Assembly (NCBI GenBank): GCA_003344405.1
Contig: NOWV01000091.1
Coordinates: 186,001-250,000, forward strand
Length of the DNA stretch: 64,000 nucleotides
Direction of reading: 5' to 3'
Source of the DNA: Trichoplax sp. H2
Taxonomy: Eukaryota; Placozoa; Uniplacotomia; Trichoplacea
Part shown: positions 36,215 to 56,842 of the stretch, one piece after another
Position numbering within the stretch: the first letter of the stretch is position 1
Layout: each line of letters opens with the position of its first letter
Notes under the pieces: model-generated
The model's database searches: none
What the model was told of the DNA's origin: nothing
What the model saw: only the letters and a program-made list of their open reading frames with translations
Translations under genes and position numbers: made by a program

Positions 36215-38407
36215 ATCATATTGGATATCTAGTCATTACGATGATAATAGGTAATATTTATAGGTAGTAAAATAAGAGGCATGATATTGTACCACTATCT
36301 ATCCTGAAAATTTTTTACTCCTATATTGTACATGATGGTATCTACTACTATCCATTCATATTTCCTTGTGAAAACTATAATGAACTGAGAGTCATTTTTA
36401 AAACTTTCTGTCGATATGAACATTTCTATCTAAAATACAAAACAATTTATCATTACTAGCCTTAAAATAGAAGTAGCAGTTAGTCTTAGAATGTGTGAAT
36501 CTTACTCAAGATATCTCGAATAATGTACTGTATAATACGAGTTATTATCCATACAGCAGTGTACGGTACAGTAACGTACTGTCTTGTTTTCTTAACTGCT
36601 TCACATGCTAAGCTATAGTATCTATTTGTATGTATATTGCTACCATTGTACAATATTATATATCTAAGTAAACATAATATATTCAAGAACGTAATGAATT
36701 ATGGATATTGTTTAGCTTTACACTAATAGCATACGTTGATATTCCATGTATATTCTTCATTGTACACTCTTAATGTACGCCAGTACTGTATATGAATGAT
36801 ATACGTAATAAAAGAATTTTTTTCATTTTAAAATTGTAGTTGCAATTAATGACTTTGTGTCTTAACAGATAATGTACGTGTATTATCAAAGCTCAATACG
36901 AAATCAGCTATTTGCAGGTGCTGTTGCGCCGATTAAATTTCTTACTTTGCATGATATGCATCAGTAAACTAGATTGCATAACTGGATAAGATTAGATCCA
37001 GTGTGATACAGTAAATGATGTAAGATCACGTCACTCTAGCTTTTCTATTGCGTATACAATTTGATTTTTTTGCTAACGGAAAAGTGCACTAACTGTAAGT
37101 AGTCGTCACAACCTTCAGTATTTCCATAATGCAATCTTTGTACGCGTAGTCGTTGCAATTTTGACATGGCTCTGTACTCTACAGCATACTCGTATAGAAG
37201 ATCAGTGTGATTTCCAGAGATCAACAATAACATCCAGTTCTTTACGAATCGCATCATTTATGGATTAGTAAAGATCAATAACGCTACAACGACAACCCAA
37301 CTTAGTCATTGATATTATAAAGTAGCGCTTTTGATAAGATATCCCATCAAGTTATAATTGTGCATTTATGCAAAGGCACCTATGGATCAAGCGACACAAA
37401 ATTACGAGCACATCCATAAATTGCATTGTTAAATACTTTAAGAATCTGTTTAAAAATCCTACTTGAAGACCAATTTATGAGATGGAAATAATACCAGTAA
37501 TTTAAAACTAAATTTCTGCGGTGTAAAAGTATTTGGAACGCCAAAACTGTTATTCGAATATGCTTTCCGTGATGAATACAATGTGAAAACAGCAATATTA
37601 CTAGCCTTAAATGAAATTAAATCTCGAAGGGGTACGCAGGGTAATAGTCATAATTTTACTCGGTAACTATTTCAAAACGTGTTTCTAACGTTAACAACCG
37701 ACCACATTGCAGTATTGTATTCCTTACTGTATAAATAATATCTCACTCTAAATAAAGCCAAGCTGTGAATGACTCCCAACATAAAACTACCTAATCGTTC
37801 TCCAATAAGCGTTCAAGAAAGAGAGAGCACATTAGACTATTTTGAGCAATTAATCACAGAGTAATTAAATTGATATTTCTTTACGAACTATCGAGACCAT
37901 AGACAATACAGAAAATTCTCCAATTAAATATTCATAATTTTAAACATTTTATAAAATTTTAAATATGTAAGGATACGATACAAATTATCAAAGTGTTTTA
38001 TTTTACTTGTGTGCTTTCGCCAACTATCATTTGCATGCATGCGTAAGGGGCAAGGAAAGATATAGCAAAGTAATAACGTTCGAATACAAATAATCATGTA
38101 ACGTAATGCAATGATCTTGTTATTACAAAGTCAAAATATCTTTTAATCCTATATAAATTGCTTTCTACGGAAACGATTGCCACGTACTTTATATTTATAA
38201 TACATAATTTTTGTAGGTAATGCTGTCAATATTTAAAGTGTCGATCGCTTTTAGTACCAGGGTAAACTCATGCGGCTTGTGCACATTCCACTGGTATAAA
38301 TTAGCTAAAACATTATTTACAACAATTATAAAATTTGTTACAATTGCGAAAATGCCATTCAGAAATTAGCTAATGACATTTTTATCACTTTGGAAGAATT
38401 TTAAAAT
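36215..38407. other. Intergenic between convergent PPP1R15 and PHF21
   Basis: Both genes end toward this 2.2-kb stretch. It contains TACTGTA-type motifs near 36520-36580 but no supportable exon. ORFs on the minus strand (36486-36686, 37045-37257, 37380-37595) lack splice context. Confidence 0.5.
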
Positions 38408-45622
<7,215 letters not shown>

Positions 45623-45689
45623 TGCGACGATATAGTTTGACTTCCCTTCTCGGCCAATAACTCGATGAGCTAGTAAGCATACAATCAAG

Positions 45690-46120
45690 CCTACTTTGAA
45701 GGAAATATTGAAGTAGGATTGTGTAGTAAAAATCGATCTAGCACAGTATCCAATATTGGATCCAAATTATTCCTCAATGGCCATGCCCGTTTTAGCCTGT
45801 GGTCATACTGAAATTGAAGTGTTTCCCTTGCCGACTCTGCTTTATGTACACGGCCGAGTGTCCAGTAGGGTGGACTGTAGTCTAGTCGACACTGGGATTG
45901 TAATACTAATCAAGTATCGGTGACCCTGTGACGTGCTTTGCGTCACCCCAACTCGCTTCACTGCGTGGTCGTCCACTTCTCCACGACTCGAGTACACAGT
46001 ACGTACTGTACGTTGAACCGCCTTACCGTACTATGTACTCTACGCCAGCCAATCGGGCTAAGATGGCGACATGGACTGGCGGGTAGTCGTGGCCGGTAAA
46101 AAGTCACAGATAGCCAAAGG
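45690..46120. promoter_or_regulatory. GC-richer segment upstream of PHF21, likely promoter-proximal
   Basis: Immediately 5' of the PHF21 start (minus strand), the composition rises well above the AT-rich background and contains several CpG dinucleotides and an inverted repeat (agtacgtactgtac around 46000). No ORF. Promoter role is inference from position and composition. Confidence 0.35.
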
Positions 46121-49100
46121 GATGCCAATCAAAGAAGGCATTTCGTTCTCAGTGACGATTGTTTGGCTATCTAGGCGTAATCTACTTGTAGTTGTATTGC
46201 TAGAGTACGGATAGAAGCTACTCAATCAAATGATTTGAAATGATATGCGATACATCATGCACATTTTGTCTATTTCTACCTGCATGCGGGAAAACGTCTA
46301 CAGTATTCAAACGCACAAGCTATTTGTTGAAGCAGACTCCGTATTGCATCATAAGATATGTATTAATTACTTCCAGTAATAAGGAAATAGTCATAATTTG
46401 ACTACGTTATGATAAATCTGTTCTTGATCGATAGTAATCAATTAAAAAAGGATTGAGTTTTCTTGGTGACCATATCCGATTACAAATGGAACCCCCAAAA
46501 ATACGTTATACGAGCAGTAAATGGATATACGTATTACTGTATATGAGTATATAGAGACTGTAGTTTGTATGTTAAATTGTATAGCCATTCTGAGTTTACT
46601 CGTATATGGACATAATTATGTACGATATAAATATACTTATATTATGTACTGTATATGTTATATCCATATATATGAATTAGATAATATATCGATCGTTTTT
46701 CATATGTTACATTTTTTATCATTATATTATCAATGATTCTAATTGCTAATGCTATTGTTATGATCGTGTTGACTGAATCTGTGACTGGCTGACTATACGG
46801 CAGTCGTAGAGATTTCCCAGCAGAAACGGGCGCTTACTTATTCAGCAAAATTTTTCCAATAAAAAGATTTTTTCTTCGATAGAAGTATATACGTATATAC
46901 AGCATGTGCTGTATATTGTATTATTAATACCATAACATACAGTACGTATGTACGACTATATACTGTATTTCTTCAGCGTGCGTACAGTATATGTACAGTA
47001 AATAAATATGATATACATTTCATTATACAAATATACGATACATCTATCCTATCATACACGGTAAAATAAAAATATTTTCCCCCATATGACGAATACTTCT
47101 TTACTACGCATAAATCATGACAGAACACTGTACAGCATTGTACAATAGATGGCACTCATATGCCCGTGGCTATTTTTTTTTTCTTCCTTTTGCCTTGTAT
47201 ATCTTTTTTATACTTTACTATTCTATAGTAGTACACATACGCATATACTGTATATACCATGACAGCACAGTATAACTGTTTCAACGTCTCAACCTAAACT
47301 TATCAAGTAGAATATAAATCAACCATTCCAATTTGTGTAAATCCCTTTGAAGATGGGCATTGAAAATTAAATATGGTACATGACGCTAGAACACTGTTGT
47401 CACGTGCCTCAGCTTTGGAATGCTCCGTGTTATTAGCATGTTATGAGAAATCTGGACCTTGACATACGTAGACTCGTATAGTGCTGCATTGCTGCATACA
47501 GTACTATACTAGATATCTCTATTTTCAAGCGAAAATTGATGGAGAAAAATTAATGTTACACTTTATACGACTGCATTATATAGTTACTTTACTTTTTTCC
47601 TTTTTTTTAAATACAGTTAACCTTGAAGAGCACTTTATTAATTAAAGAGTAACAGTATAGAACGTCGAGTAAACAGTTTTACTACTGTACAGTGTACACT
47701 GTACAGTATACTGTGTAGTAATATAGTACATACTGTATTATGATATTTACCGTCAATAGTTTAATACGAGATCTCCCGTCATATTATTAATGTATTCATA
47801 TGATGAACTGTACGGGACGAAAGCGAAGGGATATTGGCTAGTATTTAAGATAGAATTGATCATTATAAATTATGGCATGGAAATCTCATTTTATTCAACT
47901 CCTACTTCTAGCCATCTGCAATACCGTGACACCCTATGTGATTGCAGTCGGCAAACGAAATGTTTCGGAAGTACTTGCTTGCCAATAAAATGATGATGAA
48001 GACTACGTAGAAAAAAACGTGTCGTTCTAAAAGTTGCGAATGTAAGTCCGTAACATGCCCATTGTACTATACTGTACGTACTACATTTGATTATACTTAC
48101 TTTCCATTGATATTCTGTAAGTATATAATATAAAATATATATATATAGAGAGAGAGAGAGAGTGTACATATATATATATATATTATAAATAAATATACTC
48201 GTATATATATTTATATACAGTATACATATATATATGTATATATCATATATTATATTTTGTACCGCAAATTTTGAAATGTAAAAATTTAGAAAAGAAAGGC
48301 CACAACCATCAGAATTGCTGACTGGGTTGACTGCGGCGAAGATATCATTATTGGTCCAAGGCATATGACATCATTTTTTTACCATGGATTTACGCGCAGT
48401 AGCCATCAGTCATCACTCATCAGATCATTAGCTACGATAGGTAATGACCTCCACGATCGCAGCCTTTGAATGACATCGTTTTTCCACTACCGTTCGCAAC
48501 ACACCACCATGGACTACTGGATGCTTCAGCAAAAGTACACAACGTATGAATTAAAACTACCGGTTTTATTCTGGCCGGAAATAGCCCATCAATGGTACTA
48601 TAAATAAAAGTCTCCACTTTCGTATACTTGTGCAGTACGACTGTATGTTACTGTTTTTATAGGTGTATCATTTCTTTTAAAAATCTGTGGTATCATCAAG
48701 GACTACTCGATAAATTTTGTCCTCCTTACTAAAATAAATGATACTCCACTAATTCCAACTAGTTTCACCAGGAATTTGGAAAGAAATTCTCTGAATAGAG
48801 AACTCTCAAGTTTCATGTACTGTACTGTACAGTACTGTACACTTTGGAGGGATTAGGGGAGCCCAACCTACTGTAGTCTAATTATTTTCAATGGCACCCC
48901 TTCGTTCAAAAAATCAAAGTTGTATTTCGTTGCAATTCCTGTATAATATTTATATATACCCGTAGAAGGATATCTCCACAGATATTAGACTATAACTACA
49001 CGTAGAATTGATCTAGTTTGGGCCTGATTTAACTTCCACACTTCATCTTTTCAAGGTGCCATGGAAATTAATCAGAGTGTACAGTGTACAATACAAAGCC

Positions 49101-49198
49101 TACTAAGTACTGTAATGTATTGAACGTACTGTAGTGGATAATCACTCGGCGTGTTACTGTACTGAAGCGAGTAGGCGATCTTCTCCAAGCTGAGGGAA
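46121..49198. other. Intergenic between divergent PHF21 and NUP50
   Basis: No supportable exon. Contains AT and AG microsatellites (about 48130-48245), a T-rich tract near 47170, and palindromic TACTGTA-type runs at 47684-47715, 48815-48843 and 49078-49160. The minus-strand 157-codon ORF at 47891-48364 runs through the microsatellite and is Ile/Tyr repeat sequence, so I do not call it. Confidence 0.5.
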
Positions 49199-52100
49199 AT
49201 GGCTAAACGAGGTGCTAATAAGCAGTTAACGGACATGAACTATCTCAATGATAGCGATGAGGACGATGGACAAGAGGTATCTACAGCTATTCTATTTCAT
49301 AATGTTGTACTTAGATGCAAGTAAAATTAGAGTAAGCTGAAAATTCTATTAGATGAGAATGTACACGTATAAGTTGATCCACTATAATCATGATCGGAGT
49401 CGATTTTAGATTAGATTAAAATCAATTTTAGGATACTGTACTCTACTACTCTACTTGTAAAGCGTAGTTGATGAATGATGGAGAGAAAGAAGATCATTGA
49501 CATTGAGTATGCAACTCTTCTTGACCCAGTTAAACTTACCATGATTTTTAAAATGACTTAGTGGGTACTTACAACTGCTAGGCATCATAAATAGTACCCT
49601 GCTCGTGCTATTCGGAAATAGCTTCTGCCTTCGTGATGAAAGTGCTGCAACGGTAGTATTATGGAACATACGAGTACTCTAATTTTCTTATCGAAAAGCC
49701 AGCGGAGCTGTGCCCCAGCAACATCATTGAGGGAAATTTTAAACATGATGCACTATTAAAATAGATCAAGTGTAGGCAGTGGATTATCGGCATGCTTAGC
49801 ACAGGACAGTGCCTAAAAGCACAGTACGAGCATAGATATGCGTACATCGCGATGGAATAAAGTTCATCGATGTACCATTAGTATAGACTGAAATCCTGAC
49901 GTTACATTAAAAAGACTAATTTTGAATAATGTTACGCTTTCAACAAAGTTCTACTCGTTCATAGATGGTAGCGTGTGTTGACTTTCACATTAGCAGTTGA
50001 TCAATACAGTATGTGTAAATTAGTAGGAAACATCATCAAGATTGGTTCAAATTGTATTGAAAATCGCTCTTATCCTCAGACCACATTTCTGGGTACATCT
50101 CAATGGAGGTTATCTAGATGTTCTACACATTTATTAAGAAAATGGTCATTAAATTGCCAATTTCTTGTAGAATTATCGATAGGCTAACATCATACAGGAT
50201 AGCCATTGAGAAATAAAGTACTGTATGTGTATATGTCCTTCTCATCATTTAAACCATGCATAAATGTAACTAAATAGAGCACATGCGACTACAGTGATAG
50301 CAAGTCTACCAGTCAAATCATATATCCTTATAAAGAAATAAATATCCGCTATGATATAATTGATATATCCGTAACCAGTTGATGGCTAATTTTCTAGAAT
50401 TAATACCATCAGCAAGTGCTGTAGTTGTTTATCTAATAGCTGCATTTATTCTGTAATATTATTCTAGTATGCGTACGTAAGAGTTTCATGTATTTATTAC
50501 CATCGGGTGTATGGTTACTTTCTGATGTAACACTAAACTTGAAATCAATTAATCCTAATGTTAGGAGCAGTGGAGCGCGGCTAGCAATAAAAAGTTGAAG
50601 GACCGTGTGTGAGTTATATCTCCGTCGTAACACTTGCAATCGTTCATTTTCAAAAACTGCAACGTAGTGATTACTGTATTTAATTACTGTTTTAAACAAT
50701 GAATTATTTATTGTGTTATATAAATATCAATCCATTGAGTATTATCTACTGTAAATGGCTTTCTGATCTTAATCTACTGACTGTAATTTTATCAAAATAC
50801 ATAATCAGGATTAGGAAAGTAAAAAGGGGACGTAATGCTCCCACAACCAATAACAATGAAAATGTAAGTAACATATATGTCGTAGGTAAAGATTTCAACA
50901 TGTGTCTGTCTTATCCAGCTAAGTAACATTACTTGATGGATGCTTGCTTAGGCTAGTAGAAGCGGAGCATTTAAGCTATTTTCGGGATTCAAGACGGAAA
51001 ATTCTGCCGCAAAACCTAATTTCCAATCCAACTTTAAGGCTGGCGACTTTAATCCGCCTGACTCAAAGATTCCCCTGCAACAACCGTCAAAACTAAGTAA
51101 GCTATGACTTGAATCTAAACCAACAGTATATATTCATTTTTTAAATTATGCCTAAACAAAGTGAACTATGGCATGCACCGTGGCCGACAATCTATTATTA
51201 AATGATAAAATTATTTCTAATTCCTTTTATATTAAACCTTAAAGTATCATTTAAAACGGAGGAAACTTCTAAGTTTGGTTCACCGTTTGTAGCTGCTGAT
51301 CAAAAACAATCTGGTATAGCTCTATATCAACACCATTGTCTTTACATATTATCATAACACAACGTTGCTAACGCTGTCTTGCTTGATATCTTGACCTTAG
51401 ATAATGAAAGTAAATATCACAAAAAGATTGCAAGCCTGAACAGGTCTTTTCTCAGGCACATTCAAAGTAACCTAGATGATAACTTATTGGTCGATCTTTC
51501 ACCTCTATTTACTGAATATACACAATATATGAAAAAGATCGAAACGGATCGAAGTAAGGTCACTAACACCGTCGATAGCGTTGCTAAATCATCCATTGGT
51601 ACTTTGGATAGCAATATCGATTCAAAACCAAGCATTACTAAAGCAGCATTTAGTTTTGTACCTACAACTTCGAAATCAATTCCGTCATTACCAACCACAA
51701 CTAGTTTCGCTACTACTAATTTTCGATTCGCTCCTAGTTCTTCGGCATCAAGTAGTAGCGAGGTAAATAAACCAGCTCCCCCAACAGGTACTAGTGGCAG
51801 TGGTGATACAGCTGGAAATACAGGTGAAGAGTTTGCACCGGAAGGATTCCTCCCAACTTCTAAACCATTAGTTACTGAAGATGATGCAATATTCTCTGCC
51901 CGGTGTAAATTATTTTATAAATTGAAGAAAGATGATAAAGACTGGAAAGAACGCGGCGTAGGAACGATATATCTGAAAAAAACTGAAACGAGCGGCTTGC
52001 AATTAGTCATTAGAAATGATTCATCTCTAGGAAATATATTGCTAAATATAGCAGTATCGAAAACATTTCCAATGTCTATCGTGAAAGAAAAAAATCTTTC

Positions 52101-52230
52101 TTTCATTACTGTAGCTAATCCTCCAATTGATCCGAAAGATGTATCTACTGACCCTACTACATTTTTAATGAGACTAAAGTCAGCTACAGATGCAACATCA
52201 TTGCATGACCATATAAAAGGATCTGCTTGA
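49199..52230 (+). CDS. NUP50: NUP50 homologue, nuclear pore basket protein
   Basis: Six exons: 49199-49276, 50080-50108, 50809-50863, 50952-51096, 51245-51313, 51401-52230. Phases match at each join; 1206 bp, 401 residues (human about 468). The N-terminus MAKRGANKQLTDMNY closely matches the NUP50 segment that binds importin-alpha and helps release cargo. Exons 2-3 give TFLGTSQWR-IRKVKRGRN, matching the family's TFSMAS..IKKAKRRN. Next come GAFKLFSGF and FGSPF, FG-type contacts, then a Leu-rich helical stretch (SPLFTEYTQYMKKIE). The C-terminal Ran-binding domain runs from about residue 275 (DDAIFSARCKLFYKLK, WKERGVGTIYLKK, FPMSIVKEKNLSFI, FLMRLKS). NUP50 acts with importins and RanGTP at the nuclear basket. 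The small exon 2 (29 bp) and the acceptor before 51245 (ccttaaag) are the least certain parts. Confidence 0.87.
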
Positions 52231-55150
52231 AAAAGATGGGCCTTTTTTAGTGTTATCATTTTCCATCATAGTTAACCGCTGCGAAACGCAAATATCTGCT
52301 ACTGGATGATTAGCAATCAAGTGCTGTAGCTGATTTAACAAATTCACGAAGTAGAAAATGTAATTGCCAACGTAATATTGAAGATCGATATAATTTATGC
52401 TGTAGCATGCGTCTAAAGTATTGAAAGAATTCATATGTACATAAAATCCTGTAGAACTTATTTGGAGATATTAATCAACACTTGATAGCAACCAAATGGA
52501 GTAGTCAAGGCGTTGTTTACTGTATGTGATTAGCCTAGAGTTACTTGTTTTATTCATATTTGTGAACGAGTAACATGTTAATTAGATTATCAACAACTAC
52601 TGAAGCAATGATAACTTTAGAGATGTGGTAGAAGTAGTCATTTTGTTACAGTCATGATCATTGTTGTTATTTTATTCGTAGCGACATTTTATATTCGATT
52701 GAATAATGCATAAAGTGTTTTATTGCTAATAATTTTTAATTAATTTGTTAAAAATGAATAAAAATGAATTCATTTCAATACATTGGGTTTGAATTCTACG
52801 ATAGTCATTGCGATATACAATCACCAGAAAGGCAAGTAAATAATCCATTATGATCTAACTAACTATGGTGATTTATAAGGTAGAAATTATATCGCACTAT
52901 AAAAGTAATTGTTCATTATTATAAATCGATTACTTTTTTAGGTTGTTACTAACAGCTTTAGTTACCCGAATACCGTTTTTACTTGATATGATTCCAATCA
53001 GACTATGGATTTAATTATTTTAACCCTCTATAGCGTAGTTTATAGAAGATCCAAAATTATACTATACATATATAGCTATTTAAACAATACTAACGTTAAT
53101 TAGATAGAATTTTAACGCGTTTACAATAATATACGTGTACAGAATTGACCTATTATCGTTTCTTATCAGTTAGATATAGTTGCAATCGTTTACTTCCAGA
53201 GTATTGATAAATTATAATTAAAGATATGATAGTCGCAGTTACGGTCTTGCATTTAAGGGAAATTCAATCCATCATACCTCAAAGACGTTCTGTATATTTT
53301 TCGTTAAAGACGAAGAAATAACAGTCATTATGAATAGCATTCAAGAATCTTTCGCATAAATTCATTTACATGATAATTACCCGAGTATAATGAAGAAATT
53401 TATCTCAATTTTGATTACAACTGCCATAAAACAGAGAAATTACAAATAAAGTAAACTAATAAAATCCATCCAACGCACGACTTCGCAAATGCGTACCTTT
53501 ATACTCTTGGATTATAATCTAATGCAGAAGTGCTAAGAAATGTTATGCTAGAGCAACTTTTAAATCTAATGAGATTATCCCATTTCCTACTATCAACTAT
53601 TTCTCACCTACGAGGTCGTATTGGTAACTGAAATCCTAATATAATGATTATTGGTAAAATTTGCTTTTAAAAATTTTATGTCATAATATGTATTGTCGTT
53701 AAATGTCTGCCTCTTCCAGTAACTAAAATTAATAATTAGAATAAATTACAAGATGTTCAATTTAGATAGGAAACTGTTTAATCATACTAATATATGATCA
53801 TTAATGATCATCAGGCCAAGTTGGATAGATGAAGAAGGAAAGTCATGCGATCGATTTGAGTTGATGACTAAATAGAGTCCATACTATCTGTTGCAATATC
53901 CCATTTCAGAAGGTGATAGGAGCAGTTAAAGATAAAGTACCAAATAAATATTGATAACGGAGCTTACTCATCTTTTTTGATATTTCGCTTTTCCTTGATG
54001 TGTGAATAGGATAGACTATGAGCTACCTGTAATGATCGATTTTTGACAAAATGAATTATACTTCTTTCAATAAATTTCACTTTTGGCAATACTATATAAT
54101 CAATCTTTTCTTGAAATGGCTGAGGATAGCAATGAAGCAAGATTTACTGCATACTATTATTAGCAGCCTATATATTATAAATTCTTGCTATATCATTCAA
54201 CTTTCTTGAAGAATTTGCACCTGATCATAAGAGTTTATCAGGGCTAGGCTAGATTTCTTTCCGCCATCTCTCAATAATAACATTTAATGATAGCTTTAGC
54301 TACTCGTACATTACAGAATTTGAGTAGGTTAGCTATCAATTTAGCTACTTTACCGTGCATATAAACTAAGGAGTATATCAATTAAGCCTAAATTATGCCC
54401 AAAAATGAAATTAATCTATCCTGATTAGGATTGAAATCGTTTATAAGAATATAGAAAGACCATTTTCTGATTTATATGAACTAATTAGACAATTAATCGA
54501 GAATGAATAAATCCAATCAAACAGATTAGTCATTATCGAACTTACATTAGGGAAGAAAAGAGTCTATTACAAGTCACTATGGGTCATTAATTATTTTAAT
54601 CAATCCCATTTGAGTTAAGTAAAAGAAAAGACAATTAGTAGATCTGAGTGAAAATCTGTAATATTATGCTTCGATTTAGTTAAAGGGATAGATTAAACTA
54701 CGAACAGTTGATAAATATCTTAATCAATCAGGCTAGAAAACCTCAATGGCGATCGATATTCAACAATGATTTATGTCAAAAATACAAATTGTCAACATTT
54801 TATTAACATAATTTCATTTCAATGTGTGCCAACCAATTTAAAATGGATAGTAATATAACTTACAGATGTAACACAAGAGATTAAAAAGAAGAAATTTTAG
54901 GGAATCTTTCAGAAATGACTAATGATGTAAAATGGTTTTGATTGATAATAAATTAAATGGATGATATGGAACCAGTTAGAATACAATTAGAAATAATTAC
55001 TGTAATTAATATACCACGAAGAAAATCTTGTCAATATTTTTTCTCATCCTTGTTTATCCATCCACTGATGCTTAAAACTTGAAAGTTAAGAAATAGGGTG
55101 AAAAATCTTTTGCATAATACTAGATGACTTTGAAGTTCCTCATTTTAGAG
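52231..55150. other. Intergenic, no gene seen
   Basis: Long AT-rich stretch downstream of NUP50. No exon with supporting splice signals on either strand. Confidence 0.45.
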
Positions 55151-55153
55151 GCT

Positions 55154-56040
55154 AAAGGGAGTTAATTGATTGGTTGAGGAGCGAAATCGCTGATTCTGAT
55201 AGAAGAAATGTTGATTCAAATGATAATTTAGTGAAAGAAGATATAATTTCCAATGAACTTATTCTTGATATAGATAAAACATTTCTAGGTAGAGGTTCAA
55301 ATATTAATAAATAATTCTTTAATATATTTGCAAGGATTTGCTCCGGATGAGCAAACAAATAATACTATGATCCTTAAACGAGTAACTTTTAAACCCATTT
55401 ACGTACTAAGAGTTTCGCGATAATTTTTATTAAATATGAAGATGGCCAAAACACTCAATCTTGGTAGGACAAGCCATTTTTATAGAATCCTGAGAATGGC
55501 GAAAAAGTGATTTTAAGACTTGCTGACAATCTCTTACTCAATACTTAATCTTTTGATAGTTATAAGGAGATGATCATGGATAAAAGGAGAAAGGAAGAGT
55601 TAACATAGCAAATGCTGAGACTTATACATGCTGCATACTTCGACGACTGGATTGAACTTTTGCAGCATTGTATTCAACTAATCGAAAACTCTGAACAATT
55701 AAGGCGATACTTTGAGCTAAACGATGGAATATATCCAATATTGGTTCCAATATTAATTTTATCGATCTTGTTATATAATGGAAGATATTCACGTTAAATT
55801 CAAGACAATCGAAAATACCTCGAGAGCAAGTTGTCAAACAATAATTACGATTGCCTTTGAAAATGGTTAAAACGATTCTTAACATTAAATTGCGAACTAG
55901 GAACCTAAAAAGATCTCGGCCAAATACCAATAAAACATCCATTGCAATTTGTAAAGCCATGAAAACAGCACCAGATATGACCTCTAATTTGGCTCTATTT
56001 ATAAAGATTGAAAACGGAGGAATAGAATATCAATATTAGG
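55154..56040 (+). pseudogene. Decayed coding fragments, possibly kinase-related
   Basis: A 54-codon open stretch at 55154-55313 without ATG contains DIDKTFLGRGSN, which resembles the start and glycine-rich loop of a protein kinase, then stops. Further fragments in changing frames follow (55612-55797, containing FDDWIELLQHCIQLI; and 55875-55990, containing LGQIPIKHPLQFV in a frame with several stops). No intact domain can be read. Kinase identity rests on one short motif. Confidence 0.25.
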
Positions 56041-56284
56041 AATAAAAAATTCACTACTTATACCGATAAGCTTGATAAATGATAAATAATGTTTATTCCA
56101 TTTCAAGCTACGATAATATCTACTCAAAACCTTAAATACTAAATGGAATAATTCTAGGATGAAGACTTATAATGTTATTGTAATCTATGGCTGTTGTAGT
56201 GTACGTATTTTCTAATTTAATATTTGAGTATTTAGAATATATGCATGCAGTTAAGATATTGAAGGCATAACAGTATGCCAAATT

Positions 56285-56825
56285 CTAGAACCGAGGTTGC
56301 AACAAGATCGATTACAATTGGAATAAACTATTAGTTTGTGCTGGAGTAACTTTTACTGTCCACTATTGTAGAACTGAGTTTGCAACAAGACTGACTAAAA
56401 CTAGATTAAATTAAATATCTTGTGATGAAGCAACTTTAACTGCAGCGTAATTTAGAACTGAGCTTGCAACAAGACGGACTAGAACTAGATTGAATTAAAT
56501 ATCTTGTGATAGAGAAGCTTTAACTATAGTGTATATCAGAACTGACCTTGCAAACAAGACTAACCAGAATTACTGTAGATTAAACTAAATATCTTGTGAT
56601 AGAGTAGCTTTAACTGCAGTGTATTTTAGAAGTGAGCTCGCAACAAGAATAACTAGAATGAAATAAACACCTTGCGATAGAGTACCTTAAATTGTAGCGT
56701 ATGTTAGAACTGAGCTTGCAACAAGAATAACCAGAATTCGATTAAACTAAATATCTTGTGATAGAGAAACTTCAACTGTAGTACATTTTGAAACTGGGCT
56801 TGCAATAAGGTAGGCTAAGAGCTGA
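56285..56825. repeat. Tandem array, unit about 83 bp, seven copies
   Basis: The phrase agaactgagcttgcaacaaga recurs at about 56290, 56371, 56455, 56539, 56629, 56707 and 56790. Most units also contain attaaactaaatatcttgtg and agctttaactgcagtgta-like blocks. The array ends just before the splice-like end of the minus-strand ORF at 56847. Confidence 0.9.
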
Positions 56826-56842
56826 TTGAAATCATTAATTCC

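Noticed and set aside
47891-48364. 157-codon minus-strand ORF
   Set aside because: Most of it is translation of a TA/AG microsatellite (Ile/Tyr/Ser runs); there are no family motifs or splice partners.
51462-52434. Minus-strand ORFs opposite the last NUP50 exon
   Set aside because: Shadows of the Ran-binding-domain exon.
55622-55960. 112-codon minus-strand ORF
   Set aside because: Overlaps decayed plus-strand fragments; no splice sites or motif support, and hydrophobic composition typical of AT-rich antisense.
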